Positions 10,401 to 22,400 of a stretch of 64,000 nt of DNA are shown here, piece by piece. Under the pieces are notes generated by a model, which was not told the DNA's origin, ran no database searches, and was given only the letters and a program-made list of their open reading frames with translations. The DNA lies in the NCBI GenBank assembly GCA_003290165.1, contig QNQO01006267.1, positions 62,001-126,000 of the forward strand. The letters run 5' to 3'. The position numbers and the translations under genes were made by a program. This DNA comes from Berberis thunbergii (taxonomy: Eukaryota > Streptophyta > Magnoliopsida > Ranunculales > Berberidaceae). Position 1 is the first letter of the stretch. Each line of letters opens with the position of its first letter.

Positions 10401-11330
10401 TACCTCGCAAATAAATCTGAACATTGACTTTAATTGTCATATCTACCTTAGTTTACCACCACGGTCAAATCTAACGACATTAATTATCTTATTCTATTGA
10501 TTTTCAACCTCAGCTTTATAGGTCTTGCACACATCCAATGATTATGATTTTTTATGTATTAAGTATAGATACCAATAGCGAAAATAATTATATGTAAAAA
10601 TGTAAAATACTGTTGACCATTCCAAGAGCCGTAAGGAAGGGAAATATTAATACAATCGTGAAATATGTAAAATCAAGTGTACTAAAAACTCTAGTTGACA
10701 CAAGCCATTCAATTATAAGAAATATTACCTAGACTGTAATGTCATAACATAGAAGAATTCTCATTAATTAATTTACGCTTAGTACCATAACTATTAACAT
10801 ACAAGGTTTCATTTGGTTGTAAGTGAGAAACATCGAATTCTAACTTATATAGATTATCAATCAGAGATCCAGTACCAATAACATTGAAATTTTGTAAAAG
10901 ACAAAAACTTCATTTTCCAAAAAAAAAATAATAATAATCGCATTTATCCAAACTGGTAGCAGAAATTAAATTATGCCTAAATGACAGTACACAAAAGTCT
11001 CATCCAAATCCAAATAAAAATCAAACTCTAATTTTAATTTAAATACCTCAATTGCCTCAACACAAGCTTTATTGTCATCCCCCGTGTAAATGAATATTTT
11101 GGCATTATTTGGTTTCTGACTCCTTATACAATCCTGCACGGAAACACTTATTTAAATAGTTGCACCTGTACCTATCCACTAGGAATGGTGTGGTACATCA
11201 GCTAGATTAAATTTAGAACAAACAAGACTAAAATTATCACCTTTCTCTGCGAGCCACTTCTGATATTTGAGACATCCCTTCTTCACATAGCCTGTGTTCT
11301 TGCAAAAGAAACATGTGACGACCTTATCAT
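10400..11330 (-). pseudogene. Strongly degraded copia protease/integrase region
   Basis: No open frame remains. Near 11280-11325 a zinc-knuckle-like segment CFFCKNTGYVKKGC is readable on the minus strand; the usual His of the CX2CX4HX4C knuckle is Tyr here. The rest is assigned only by its position between gag and integrase. Confidence 0.55.
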
Positions 11331-12112
11331 ATTTTTTTGCACATTTGCCTATGAATTTCTTTCAATGTAGTTCCCTTAGCTTTAGCAGTAATATTTCTTT
11401 TCATTTTCTTGATGCCTGAATTGTCATTGGAAAATGTTGTTATGTGACCACTTTCTGTTTTTTCTCGTTTCAAACTTTCCTCTTCTTGCACACATTGAGC
11501 AGTGAACTCAATAAGAGTCCATTTCTCCCTCTGAGTATTATAATTGATTTTAAAGGGGTCAAACTGTGTAGAAAGAGCAATCAAAATGAGGTGCACAAGT
11601 AGATCATCAGAAAATTTCAACTTTGGTGTCCTCATTTTGGAAATAAAATTAGACATTTCCATTATGTACTCCCTTATATTTTCTTTGTCAATATACTGCA
11701 AGGTAACAATTTTGCTAAGAAACGTATTTGCCTCCACCTTTTATAATGCAACAAATCGGTCCGCAACCTGGCATAGGAAAGTTTTAGAATTTTGCTTGTT
11801 AGGCATTGCACTCTCAAAAGTTTCAGAAATAGAGTGTTTCATTATCATAATACTAATGTGATTAGAACGCTCCCACTTTTTGTAAGAAGTCTTATCTTCA
11901 GCTAAACTAGAATCAGTAGGCTTAGTGGGTTCATCAACACGGAGCGCATAATCTAAAACCATACACCCAAGAACGACCACAATATGCTCTTTCCATTTTT
12001 CAAAGTTTGAACCATTAAGTATTGGAATGTTGTTTAAATTGGCAAATATCAAATAAACATTCACTAAAATAACACAAAAAATAAAAGAGTGCATTGATAG
12101 ATGTACACTCAA
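11327..12112 (-). pseudogene. Copia gag remnant
   Basis: Two overlapping frames make up a UBN2-type copia gag: an N-terminal part with LNGSNFEKWKEHI and LGCMVLDYALRVDEP (to ~11750), then a shifted frame with IREYIMEMSNFISKM and NYNTQREKWTLIEF. One frameshift near 11740 separates them. Gag would form the capsid-like particle; this copy cannot. Confidence 0.8.
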
Positions 12113-13376
12113 TCAATGTAATGCAATGAGATGATAAAAATAAAGAAATAATCACCATCATACAAAATTTGATCCAATTTAAGGGCAAACGAATAGATTA
12201 TGGGTAAAAAGTACATATAATTGCATTTTTAATAATGAGCCTTTATGAGAAACCGAACACACCATACAATTCAAGTCTTGGACAAGCATAGTAACGTGTA
12301 AGTGATTCTCTCAAAACAACTAAGGCTAATTAATGTAAATAAAATAAGATCGGATTTTGCCAAACAATAACTTTCCTTTGGGCAAGTCAAAATTAATTAC
12401 CTTAGACCGTCCATGAACCGGCCAAAATAACAACCTTCATTTGGGCCGATTGTTACTCGAATGGGTCATAACGTAACCATATGCAATCCACAAAAATATT
12501 AAATTCATCAAATAAAATTTCATGAAATAAGTCACTTAGGCGACGTATCACAAAATTTGACCTATATTTAAATTTTAATTAAATATACTTAAAATGCTCT
12601 TGAAAAAAGTACAACTAATTGCTAGTGCACATAAATCAATTTGGGCTTCACGTACTAAGTTTAGATTGTAAAGCTATTACATGCCCACCCAATAAGCCAA
12701 ACAAGTTTAACATGTCCAATAGGCAAACCGGTCCAAACAGGACCTAAACCAGCTAACGGGATTGGATTGAACCAAACCGGTCCCACTGGACCTAAAACAG
12801 GCCCAAACAAAAAAACCCAACAAACTAGGCCCAAAAGAAACCGATTGTCTTCTTCACCTAACGAAATATATAGTTTCATCTCTATGAAATAAATAGAAGT
12901 CTTTGTCATCCTTCAGCTGTCTTCGTGTTCGACCAAGTAGGGAAACGCAATCGACTAGAAGGTTCAAGTGGAAGTGGCGATCGGAAGGTGAGGAGTCAGG
13001 CAAATCGATGATCGAAGAGTTGGTTCTGATTTGGGTGTAACCGTGTCCGACAAGCAAAAGCAGACAACCCAGATCGAGGAAGGAGTGTTCGGTTGACAGA
13101 TCTAGTCAATTGAACAGAAGGTAAGTCCCTTATTTTTTAATTAACTGTAAAGTCTGTGAATTTTTTATGTTTTCTGATGTCTCTTAACTACCATTGACCA
13201 CTAAAAATATCCTTATGAGGTCGAATATTGAACAGCTAAACCACAATCTAGTTGCTGAGATAACCGAATTTGGCAACTAGATATCTAGGGTTTGGATAAG
13301 TTTAACGTGAGGATTGATTAATTAATCAAACAATAATAAAACATTAAACCTTATGTTTCTTCGATGATTCTGACAA
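12113..13376 (-). other. Leader between copia gag and primer-binding site
   Basis: 1.26 kb with no recognisable coding sequence. It is unusually long for a copia leader and may contain inserted or transduced sequence. The stretch at 12670-12860 is rich in CCAAACCGGTCC-like words. Confidence 0.5.
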
Positions 13377-13392
13377 GGAGACCCTCATACCA
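13377..13392 (-). other. Primer-binding site of the first copia element
   Basis: On the minus strand TGGTATGAGGGTCTCC lies two bases inside the LTR. It resembles the initiator tRNA-Met primer site (TGGTATCAGAGC type) with mismatches. Confidence 0.7.
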
Positions 13393-13394
13393 CT

Positions 13395-13891
13395 TGTTGG
13401 AATAATATTAGATCCACACCAAGACTTCATGTCAGTAATCAATGAATAACAACTTAATTAGTGCGTACCTGAAGTCATTGATGAAGGTTACGCACCCGGC
13501 AATTCCCGAACCAAGCAATACGCAACGGAGAAGTCTTCAACCTCCAGAACATTTCTCGTATGTCTCTCAAACCTGATGGGAAAGTAGGTAGAGAAAGTTA
13601 GGTCTGGAGTAGGGCCTCAACCGTATACATAGAGCTCTAATTCTATTATCAATAATAGAATTATAGTAGGGTTTAAATTGGTATCTATACATAAATAACC
13701 TCCATACTAAATTTAAAAACACATGTCAAAACATATAGCATGTAATTAGAAACGTGTTTATGACCCTGGTATTGTTTCTTGATTATTACAACTAATTGGA
13801 TTTGATCAAACACAACTCACCTATAGTTCGACAATCTACAACGTAAAATAGAATGATTTATATAGGTCCACCTTAAGGAAATTTTCTAACA
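13395..13891 (-). repeat. 5' LTR of the first copia element
   Basis: 497 bp, from TGTTGGAATA to CTAACA on the plus strand, with canonical TG…CA ends. It is the more complete of the two LTRs. Confidence 0.85.
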
Positions 13892-14502
13892 ATTATTTCA
13901 CACAAAAAAAGAAGCTGATTACTTAACTAGATTGTAGCGTTCCACCACATGTCCAAAATCGACATTCTCGTCTGCCCACATTGGCCCATGGTAGCGCTCT
14001 CCTTTGATAGTTTCATTCACCTCTAGTATTCAACAATTTAGCACCACGTGTAGCAGGTTCGGCCGCACATGGCCCTCGAATTGGAAGAACCAATTCAACA
14101 ACAACTCATCTCGAGTTGTTTGTCGATAAGTATTGGTGGGAAAAAGAAGTCATTATCTAGAGCTTTTGAAAAAACTTGAGGTCACTGTGAAACCACAAGA
14201 AAACACAAAATTTTTGGATATTATTAGCAATGTAAATCATTGCATAACATGGTTTCGATTTTATTCAGAGAAGGGGAGGAGTGTCACTGAAATTGAAATT
14301 GAAATTGAAATCAAGTTAAATTACATATTTTTTTCTCTATCTCTTTTCAATATAATTTTTAGATATATGAATGTCCTTTAAAATCATTCAACAATATATA
14401 GAAGAAGAAAAAATCAAATTAGTATTTATAAGTTGGATTTTGTAAATGTGCATTAGTTTCAAACTTTTCATGTTATAGATATCATCATATCCAACAATTT
14501 TA

Positions 14503-14669
14503 GAGAGCCAAGTTTGGGAGCCACTTTTAAGTCAAGTTTTGATTTATTTTTTACACTTCTACATCTTGTATAGATTGTGGTTGTGAGTGTATTTTAAAGA
14601 GGGGTAAAAAGTGTAAAAAAAAAATCAAAATCAAAACTTGGCCCAAAAGTGGCTCCATAGACTTGCTCC
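14503..14669. repeat. Foldback MITE-like element, ~167 bp
   Basis: The left arm, GGGAGCCACTTTTAAGTCAA followed by GTTTTGATTT, pairs with the right arm, whose reverse complement reads GGAGCCACTTTTGGGCCAAG and then TTTTGATTT. Inner arms (TTTTTACACTT / AAGTGTAAAAA) extend the hairpin. No clear target duplication. Confidence 0.65.
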
Positions 14670-14807
14670 ATCATATCATTAAAAAAGCCATGGCTTCGTT
14701 AATTTAAGAGGTCGGGATCTAGACACAAATTCATGACCCAAATCTATACTCAATTTATAAGCATTTAGATCTAAATCTATTAAATGGTGGAGATTTTGTA
14801 ATAATTT

Positions 14808-15400
14808 GGCTTGAGATATTTTCCTAAATAGATTGATTCAAATTTAGATACAATCTTTCTACTAAAATGGAAACCAAAGTTATTACAAAGTCTCGACTTG
14901 GCTTGAGATATTATTTTTATTTAATTATCTTAATTGTTTTTTCCACTACAAATATGTTCTTCCTATGATTTTCAATCATGAATAGTCATTGTTTTTTCAC
15001 ACCTTTTTTTTTTTTTTGCAAATTGTAATTCAAGCTTAAGTGGTTTCTTCCAAATCGTAAGAATTTTGAAATACCAACTTTTGGATAGTGAAGGCATTCA
15101 ACATTGTTTCCCATACTAATTAAATTGTGTAATCTTGTGTTCACATGATTGTGAGCCTTGAACAAACTGACCTTATATCGGGTGACTTAAAAATCTATTG
15201 TATTGTTATAATGTGCGAACCAAAGTTCTCTAACATTAAAAAAAATTCACATTAAAATCTTGGAGAATGGGGAAACAAAGCACACTAAATAAAAAAAAGA
15301 CGGATTTAAAGGAAAGATGCTAATATTTAACTCCCATTTTAGTTAAGCAATTATATCCCATTTTGAACCAATCCATTTAGGAAAATATCTCAAACCAACT
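14808..15400. repeat. Inverted-repeat-bounded segment, ~590 bp
   Basis: TTGAGATATTTTCCTAAATA followed by GATTGATTCAAA at the left pairs with TTTGAACCAATCCATTTAGG followed by AAAATATCTCAA at the right. The interior is AT-rich and non-coding. It may be a non-autonomous DNA element; its superfamily is undetermined. Confidence 0.5.
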
Positions 15401-16405
15401 CACTAAAATAGATTTGTGATACTAAAATAAATCATTTGCGAGCATAAGTATATTAGCATAATATTTATGAAAAACATGAAGTTCTCTCATTCATCAAGAG
15501 TAAGTTGACCTATGAAATTGAGCAATTTTAAGAAAAATAGGGACTGCAGTAAAGAATTACCTAAAAGTCATCACACCTAAAAGTTTTCAATTGTACTCCG
15601 GCATAAACGCACTCTTAGACATGATAATTAAGCCCGTGCGGTTTCATTTTATACCTTATATTTATACCTTATACCTCAGGTTGCATCGCCAAGAAAATAA
15701 AATAAAAAAATAAAAAGAACAAAGGGTATGCTTGTCTAGCCATTTTCTTGTATTCCATTTTTCTTGTTATGCAAATTTTCACTGTTTGATATCAATTGTT
15801 CATAATACTTTTTTCCCACTACTCATTGTTATTCAAATCCGAGAGAGACCTCGAAATCAAATTCATGAAAACGGTTTCAATTTTCACGTCTATTTTCCGC
15901 GCAACAAACCCTACATAAATAAAATTCTACACAATAAAATTAACAATCACTCCCCTCCACAAACGCTAGCTTTTATAAAACAGGCAAATAAAAGAAGAAT
16001 AAAAATAGAGAGAATTTTTGTAATTAAACTGAATTCTTAAAACTATTCAAGCACATCCCAACGTCTGATACAGCTGCACCACCATGCCAAAGCATAATGC
16101 CGAACAACAATTCGTTATTAAGATTGCTTTTATTTTTGCAATTTCAAACAAATCAGTACCACAATGTTTATTTTTATTTAATTTTTCTCATTCCACAATA
16201 GAAAATGTTTCCCATTTACTGAAAGAAATATCTTTACTACAGAAAATAAATAAAAAATCTCAATTCCATACTTTGCAAGAGATGAAGCATCGATAATTAT
16301 CTTGATCATAACCACTCAAAATCAGACTGTACCATGACCCACAGACAGCCTTTAAAACCAATCCCAATTTAAGTCTCCACCTCACTCTTCTGATATGCAA
16401 TACCT

Positions 16406-19400
16406 TCACTGCCTGACCAGTTTATTGTAGAGGATTCGATTATCTCTTGCCGTATTGCTCTCTAATAATGCACTTTGCACAAGTTCCTATTCCAAGAAAA
16501 TAAACAAATTATAAGAATTAAGGAACAAAAGCTTGCAAATCAATGCCTGAGAAGTGGGAAACTATATTTACCTTGACATCCCGGTGAGACAAGAATTTGC
16601 CCAAGTTGTGAATAATCAACCGTAAATCCTCAACCTGTTGAAAGTTATGGTATTTGTCAATTACGTGCTATGTAATCTTTCCAACTTATTTTCAAATTAA
16701 ACAAATAAATATATTGCTTCCATTTGATCCAAAAACTTCATACAATCAGGGGCACTAGGAACTAAATTTTACTAACTGGTTGCATTGTAAAGATATTCAC
16801 ATTACATATTAACAGTTGTGTTACAGTGAAGTCAGTGGTAATGATGTGATGCAAAATGAAATAGCATATCCCAATCGCCCCATTACTCACTACCATGTGC
16901 AAAAAAAGGAGAGCATAGTGTACCTTAATGTAGCCCACTCGGTTTCGATCAAAGAACCTGAATGCCTGTTTCATATGGATACCCATGTCAAAAGAATTCA
17001 AAACTACTCTAGAAGTGTGTGATTCATCAAGAGAAAGGAGTTGTCCTCAATATATGCAAAACCAGATACAGTCACTAGTAAACACCAGACAGCACACCTG
17101 CAATAATTCTTTATCGATGGTACGCTCTTTAGTGGAAGGCTTTTCTTTCTCCTTGGTCTCCAAGTCTGCATCCTTTTCCTTGCTCTTTTGCACAATGGTC
17201 AACCCCGTCTCAGCAGTTTTATTTTCATTCTTGTTTCGTTTAACACCTTCGTTTTTTTCATCCTTCTGATCAGTCTCCTCTTTTGGTTTAGCATCTTCAG
17301 GTCCAGCCTGCCCTTGTAATAAAATAGAACAACAAAATATAATGCATAAAACTATTATAAAAAAATTCAAAAAAAAACTTGACACATTTATACAGGATAC
17401 ACGGGTTTACTTTTCAAAAGTGAACTCGACTTCCAGAGTTCCTTTTTTACTTTATTTTTATGATAAAATATAAACAAATAAAATAAATCCTTCTCACCAA
17501 AGCTATTGAAAGGGGGAAAACAACTAAGCGAGGAACTCCAAAAGAAACAAAAATACATGGAGAAAGGAGAAACATAGCAAGAACAAACAGATACCTATCT
17601 TTTAAAAAATATCCCAATGATGTAAGACCTTAGTTTACGTCGAGTTCCAAAGTTCATAGTTATGAGGGACTAAAAAGTTAGAAAAGCAATACCGATGTCT
17701 CTTGTGTAGAAGCTGAGTGTCATAGATTTTTCCTTTATTTCAAAATAAAATAAATAAAATCAAAATAAAATAAAATAGGTTCCATTAGTCCCAAGTGCTT
17801 ATTAGGGAACGAAGTCCAACAGCCCCTTTTTAGTTTAACAAGTGCCTTATCATGTGATCATTAGCAAGTGGGGCTCATATAGATTCATATCAATCAATTC
17901 GCAGCAGGTAGCGCTCATACTAGTTATAATTCCAATCTCCTTGTGTACAGGATTCCTATCCATTCTTATCATGTGATCATTAGTAAGTGGGGCTCATATA
18001 GATTCATATCAATCAATTCGCAGCAGGTAGGGTTCATACTAGTTATAATTCCAATCTCCTTGTGTACCGGATTCCTATCCATTCTGGTAAACTACTTCAC
18101 TAGATTATCACTTAGAAGACTCCCATTCTCAAGTAAAGCTATATACCCTAACCAAATAAAGCAGTAGCAAACCAGACATTGCGTACATCTGAAAAGGGGG
18201 AGATCAATATACAAAAAGAAAAGAATAATTATTTATTTCAAATGCATGCCATCATTTATTCTGGAAAATGTTAGGCCACAACTCAAGTTAGCAGAACTTA
18301 TATTAAGTTATCCTTGGAAAGTCTATATAAGTGGGGACCACAAAACAGTAAATATCTTAAAGCACATTAGTAGACCAGGGGGAGGCCGAGTACAACTCTC
18401 TTTCTTTTTGTAATATGAATATTTAAACCGCAAGTATCTGCTACAAAGGAAAATAATATAAGAATAACAAAGGCCCGAATTGAAGCATTGTTGTGAGTTG
18501 ATTAGAAGATAGGAAGAGGATGCAACACAGAGTACCAGAGGAAACTACTAATGCGCTTTCCAAATTAACGACTCACCTCTTTTGATGCGTCATTCTCCTG
18601 GCTGGCATCGTCCATTTCCTGATCTTCATCCTCATATTCCTCGGGGTCATAATCATCTCCCTCATTGTCCATACTAGACTCATCACCCCCATCCACAGAA
18701 GTTTCATTCTTAGCAACGGTTTCTTCATTTTTTGGATCCTTGGCCACAATTTCTTCATTTTCTGGCTTAGCATCATCCAGTGTTTCAGATTTAACAGATA
18801 TACTTTTCACGGGAAGCTCAGCAGTAGTCTTTAACCGTTTACTTGAAGATTTTTCCTTGTCACTTTCCTTCTGGAGGTTTTCGTCACGTAATCTTTTTCG
18901 TTGATTCCTTTTGTTAACAAAATCAAGGCGTAGTTTCTACACATGGATAAACATAATATTTTTTGGTTAATTCAGAACTTTTTGAATAGCTAGATAGAGC
19001 ATATTCATGGATCAAGAAACCCAACCAGGAAACAAATCACACGAAAAATGTTTTACAAAAAAAATCCCGATACCAACCTGGAGAAATGCTAGGAGGCGAT
19101 ATCCCATCTGAAACTGAAGCATTTCATAAATTGCTTCAGCAAATAATGAGAGCTGCAAATAAAAGTGGGGTCAGTTATGATAGGGCCTTGGAGTGAGAAA
19201 ATTCTATGCTGCAAAAGAACTGACAAGTGATCACTTTCCAGAATCAATATACATTAATTTTAAAGGAACATAGACTACAGAAATCTTTCCATAGATGAAG
19301 AGCAGAAATGAACCTCAAAAGTTGACTCCTCAATATCCTTGTCAGTGTAATCCAAGAGTGAATCTAAGGAAAGTGTTGTTGAACGAATCTGAGAGATAAA

Positions 19401-22400
19401 ATATATGTCAGACATCTGGATTGTTCAGGAAAAGCTAACAAGCTAGATAATGAACAACTTTGAACATACTTTAGATTCCTTTGTTTGCTTTGTTTTTAGA
19501 ATCAAGCCAGAGTGCTTTGGAGGCTCATCAGATTTTCCCTTCTCTTTCACATCCTTACTCACTTTACGTCTAGGTTCATCTTTCTCATCTTTGCCTTTCC
19601 TCTCCTGCTTTCCATCACCACCCTTACTTGAGCTCTTTTCCTTGGTAGCATCAGTCTCTGTTTTGCCACCAATCTCTTTCTTATCATCGTCCCCTTTTCC
19701 TTCGTTTTTACCCTTGTCATCCTTGATTTCACTCATGTCAGCATCATCCCCATGCTTCTCAGCTGGTATCATCTTTGAGTCCTTGTTGGAAGCTGTTTTA
19801 TTTCCAGTATCGGTAATTTTTCATTTGTCACTAAAGATTCATCTTTATCACCGTCCTTGATGATGTCTGCACTTGCACCCCCATCTTCAACACCAGTAAT
19901 TTTCTTCTTCGGTACCTTCTTAATGATTTTTTTCTTCTTAATTGTTTTAGAAACAGTACCTTGAGTGGCAGAAGCACTGCTATTGTCCACATTATCCTTA
20001 GAGTCATCTTCTTGAACCTGTTTCTGAGCAGATTTGGTAACAACCTTCTTCACAATCTTCTTTTTCCCAGCTGAACCAACATTTGGATCAACTTCGGCAC
20101 CATCCTGTTGCACTGCAATTTCTGCTTTTTTTTGTTTATTGACAACATCCTCTACATCTAGTTTATCCTTCTCTTTGCTCACTACGTTCTCCCCACCAGC
20201 TTTCTTATCAGCAGCCTTTGGCTTGACAACCTTCCTAACAATTTTTTTCTTCACTGGCTTCTGAACTTCAGTTACTTGAGCAATTGGTTCTTGTTCTTTA
20301 TTGTTAATGGTGCTCTCATCTTTAACATCTGTACCTTCGTCCTTATTCTTCTGTTTTCCAGCTGAGTCACCTTGAATGTCCACACCATCTTCACCAGCCT
20401 TTTTACCATCAACTGCCTGACTAGATTGTGAACCATGGGGATCTTTCTTTCCCTTTGTGGTTCTTGCCGAATCACCATCCTTGTCTGGCTTAGAATGGGT
20501 TTTATCACCTATGAAACAATATAATGTCAGTTAATTGCTAACCAAACCCAATTAGGTTGAAATTTGTAGACTTTTCTCAGATACCTTTCACCACCTTATC
20601 CTTCTCAGCTGGTTTCTGAAGAAATTGAGGGGAAAAGTTGGAAAAAAAAGTCAGTATTATATAAATTAAAAAGGTAACAATAAAAACTTTAAGAAAAAAA
20701 CCTTCTCCTTCTGGGAAGCAAGATGTCGTTCTGTGTCAACTGTGGCCTTCCTATGTGAAAGCCACTGATCTCGCCAATCACTCAAAGAAGGTAGACACTG
20801 TGACACATCTGGAATAAACAATACCGTGATTTCTCTATGACTAAACAGTCCATCTTTGCCAACTCTATCATAATGTATCTGCAGATATCGAGTCAGAGTT
20901 GGAACATTTTTCAGTACCACCACAATATGAGGAACAGTGATAAGTTATAGCTTTATTAGGAAAGAACAACCAGAAACACTCCAATAATGACACCAATATG
21001 ATGAAAGGATGTGCCAATGGTTTACACTAAATTATTAAGTATAAATTGACAAGATTTGGTAAACTTGTTTGCTGTTTTTTGTGCATTTCAACCTAACAAC
21101 ATAAGTGTGAGTCTATAGCAGAATAAAAATTTGAAACAAGAGGATACATGTATTAGTTTGTCAGAATAGCCAATCAATTAACGGTGACTTTTTAGAATGT
21201 TAAGTTGGAAGTCATGCTCACTATAAATTGTTAGGAAGTCTGATGCACCTCTTCATTCTACAAATCAAATTTATCGGGTGATGTACCATCTATAAATTTT
21301 AGTTTTCATTCATTAAAGCGCATTTTGATTAATATATGCTAGTGCTAAATGTTAAGAGTTGAGAAAGAGCCCTAGAAGAAAGTATCTTACAAACAAGACC
21401 AGCTATTATTCTGAAATCATTGAGACATTCCATCATGAAAGAACCCTAACAGAGCATCTCTCAATCCTTGACAGCAACATTAGTGAGGGCCTCATACAAG
21501 CTCCCACCTGCTCAAACCACTCAGTCAGGGACAAGAGAGAACTCACTGTGCAGAACTCACTAATTGGACCACTGATTTAACTTTTTAAGTATTAGAACTG
21601 TTGTGGATATATTTCTTTCATCGAGTGGAAAAAGGCAAACATTAAACGAAAAATAATGCTATCTCTTAGTGAGAGAGAATTAAAAATTAACATTGCTTTA
21701 TATGTTTAATGAAATGACATACTGGCTGAGAACCTAGACTAAAGATAATCCTTCATCCAGTACAATTTCCTTAAATCCATAAAATTGATTCAACATTGAG
21801 TTCATGTCATCCTCATAGAATATTGTGAAGATCAATCCTCAACCACACATGAACATCTACTTAATCCCACTCTGATTTATATCCAAGTCTGAAGATTGAA
21901 AAAAGAACCCTACAACCCTTGGTTGAACAAAAGAAAATTTGTTCACAGGGGAGGAGACCTAAATAGAGGAGGAAACCAACTTAATTGCTTCTCGAATCTC
22001 TGGTTTTGCATCGCTGACGTGACTGATTTTTGCATCTTCACCAATCAAGTTGTTTGAAGAGAAAAATGAAAATCGATAAAGAAGGTCATGTGGGTTCAAT
22101 TCAGTTTCAGAAGGGGATTTTAAAAAAAAAGTGAGTTTCCACTTGTTCTCTATCTCTAGATTTGTAAATCATCACCAATATTTTGAGAAAACCAACAGAC
22201 ATAACAATGTAAGTCCATCGAAATTAAACAAGCTGAATTCAAAAACATACACATCCTAAGGTCTGAGTTTAAGCTAAAGACTGAAATGGAATGTAAATTC
22301 AGAAAACAATGAATGACAAAACAGGGCCTCATGCTACTCAAAATTGAGCTCCATAACCTCTCAATTTTACTTTTTACTGACCAATAGTATTTTCAAAAGA

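Larger units (their letters stand above)
7440..13891 (-). mobile_element. Decayed Ty1/copia LTR retrotransposon
   Basis: A minus-strand copia element bounded by two related LTRs, at 7440-7781 and 13395-13891. Read on the minus strand the order is LTR, primer-binding site, long leader, gag, zinc knuckle, integrase remnants, reverse transcriptase, RNase H, purine tract, LTR. This is the copia gene order. Frameshifts and stops occur throughout. The left LTR lacks ~150 bp present in the right copy and its outer TGTTGG end is eroded, so the insertion is old. I could not establish the target duplication; ATTAT follows the right LTR. Confidence 0.85.
13892..16400. other. Intergenic DNA between the copia element and the host gene 3' end
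   Basis: AT-rich, with no supportable gene. It contains two foldback repeats (14503-14669 and 14808-15400). The last ~300 bases probably hold the 3' UTR of the minus-strand RSA1-like gene; TTTATT words near 16125 and 16165 would read AATAAA-like on the minus strand. Confidence 0.6.

Noticed and set aside
19785..19830. A 39-nt GT…AG stretch that might remove the exon 15 frameshift by splicing
   Set aside because: It is a multiple of three, so it cannot restore the frame, and it is too short for a plant intron.
19450..20264. Plus-strand Ser/Phe/Leu-rich ORFs opposite exon 15
   Set aside because: Shadows of the Lys/Asp-rich minus-strand exon, whose reverse strand is naturally open.
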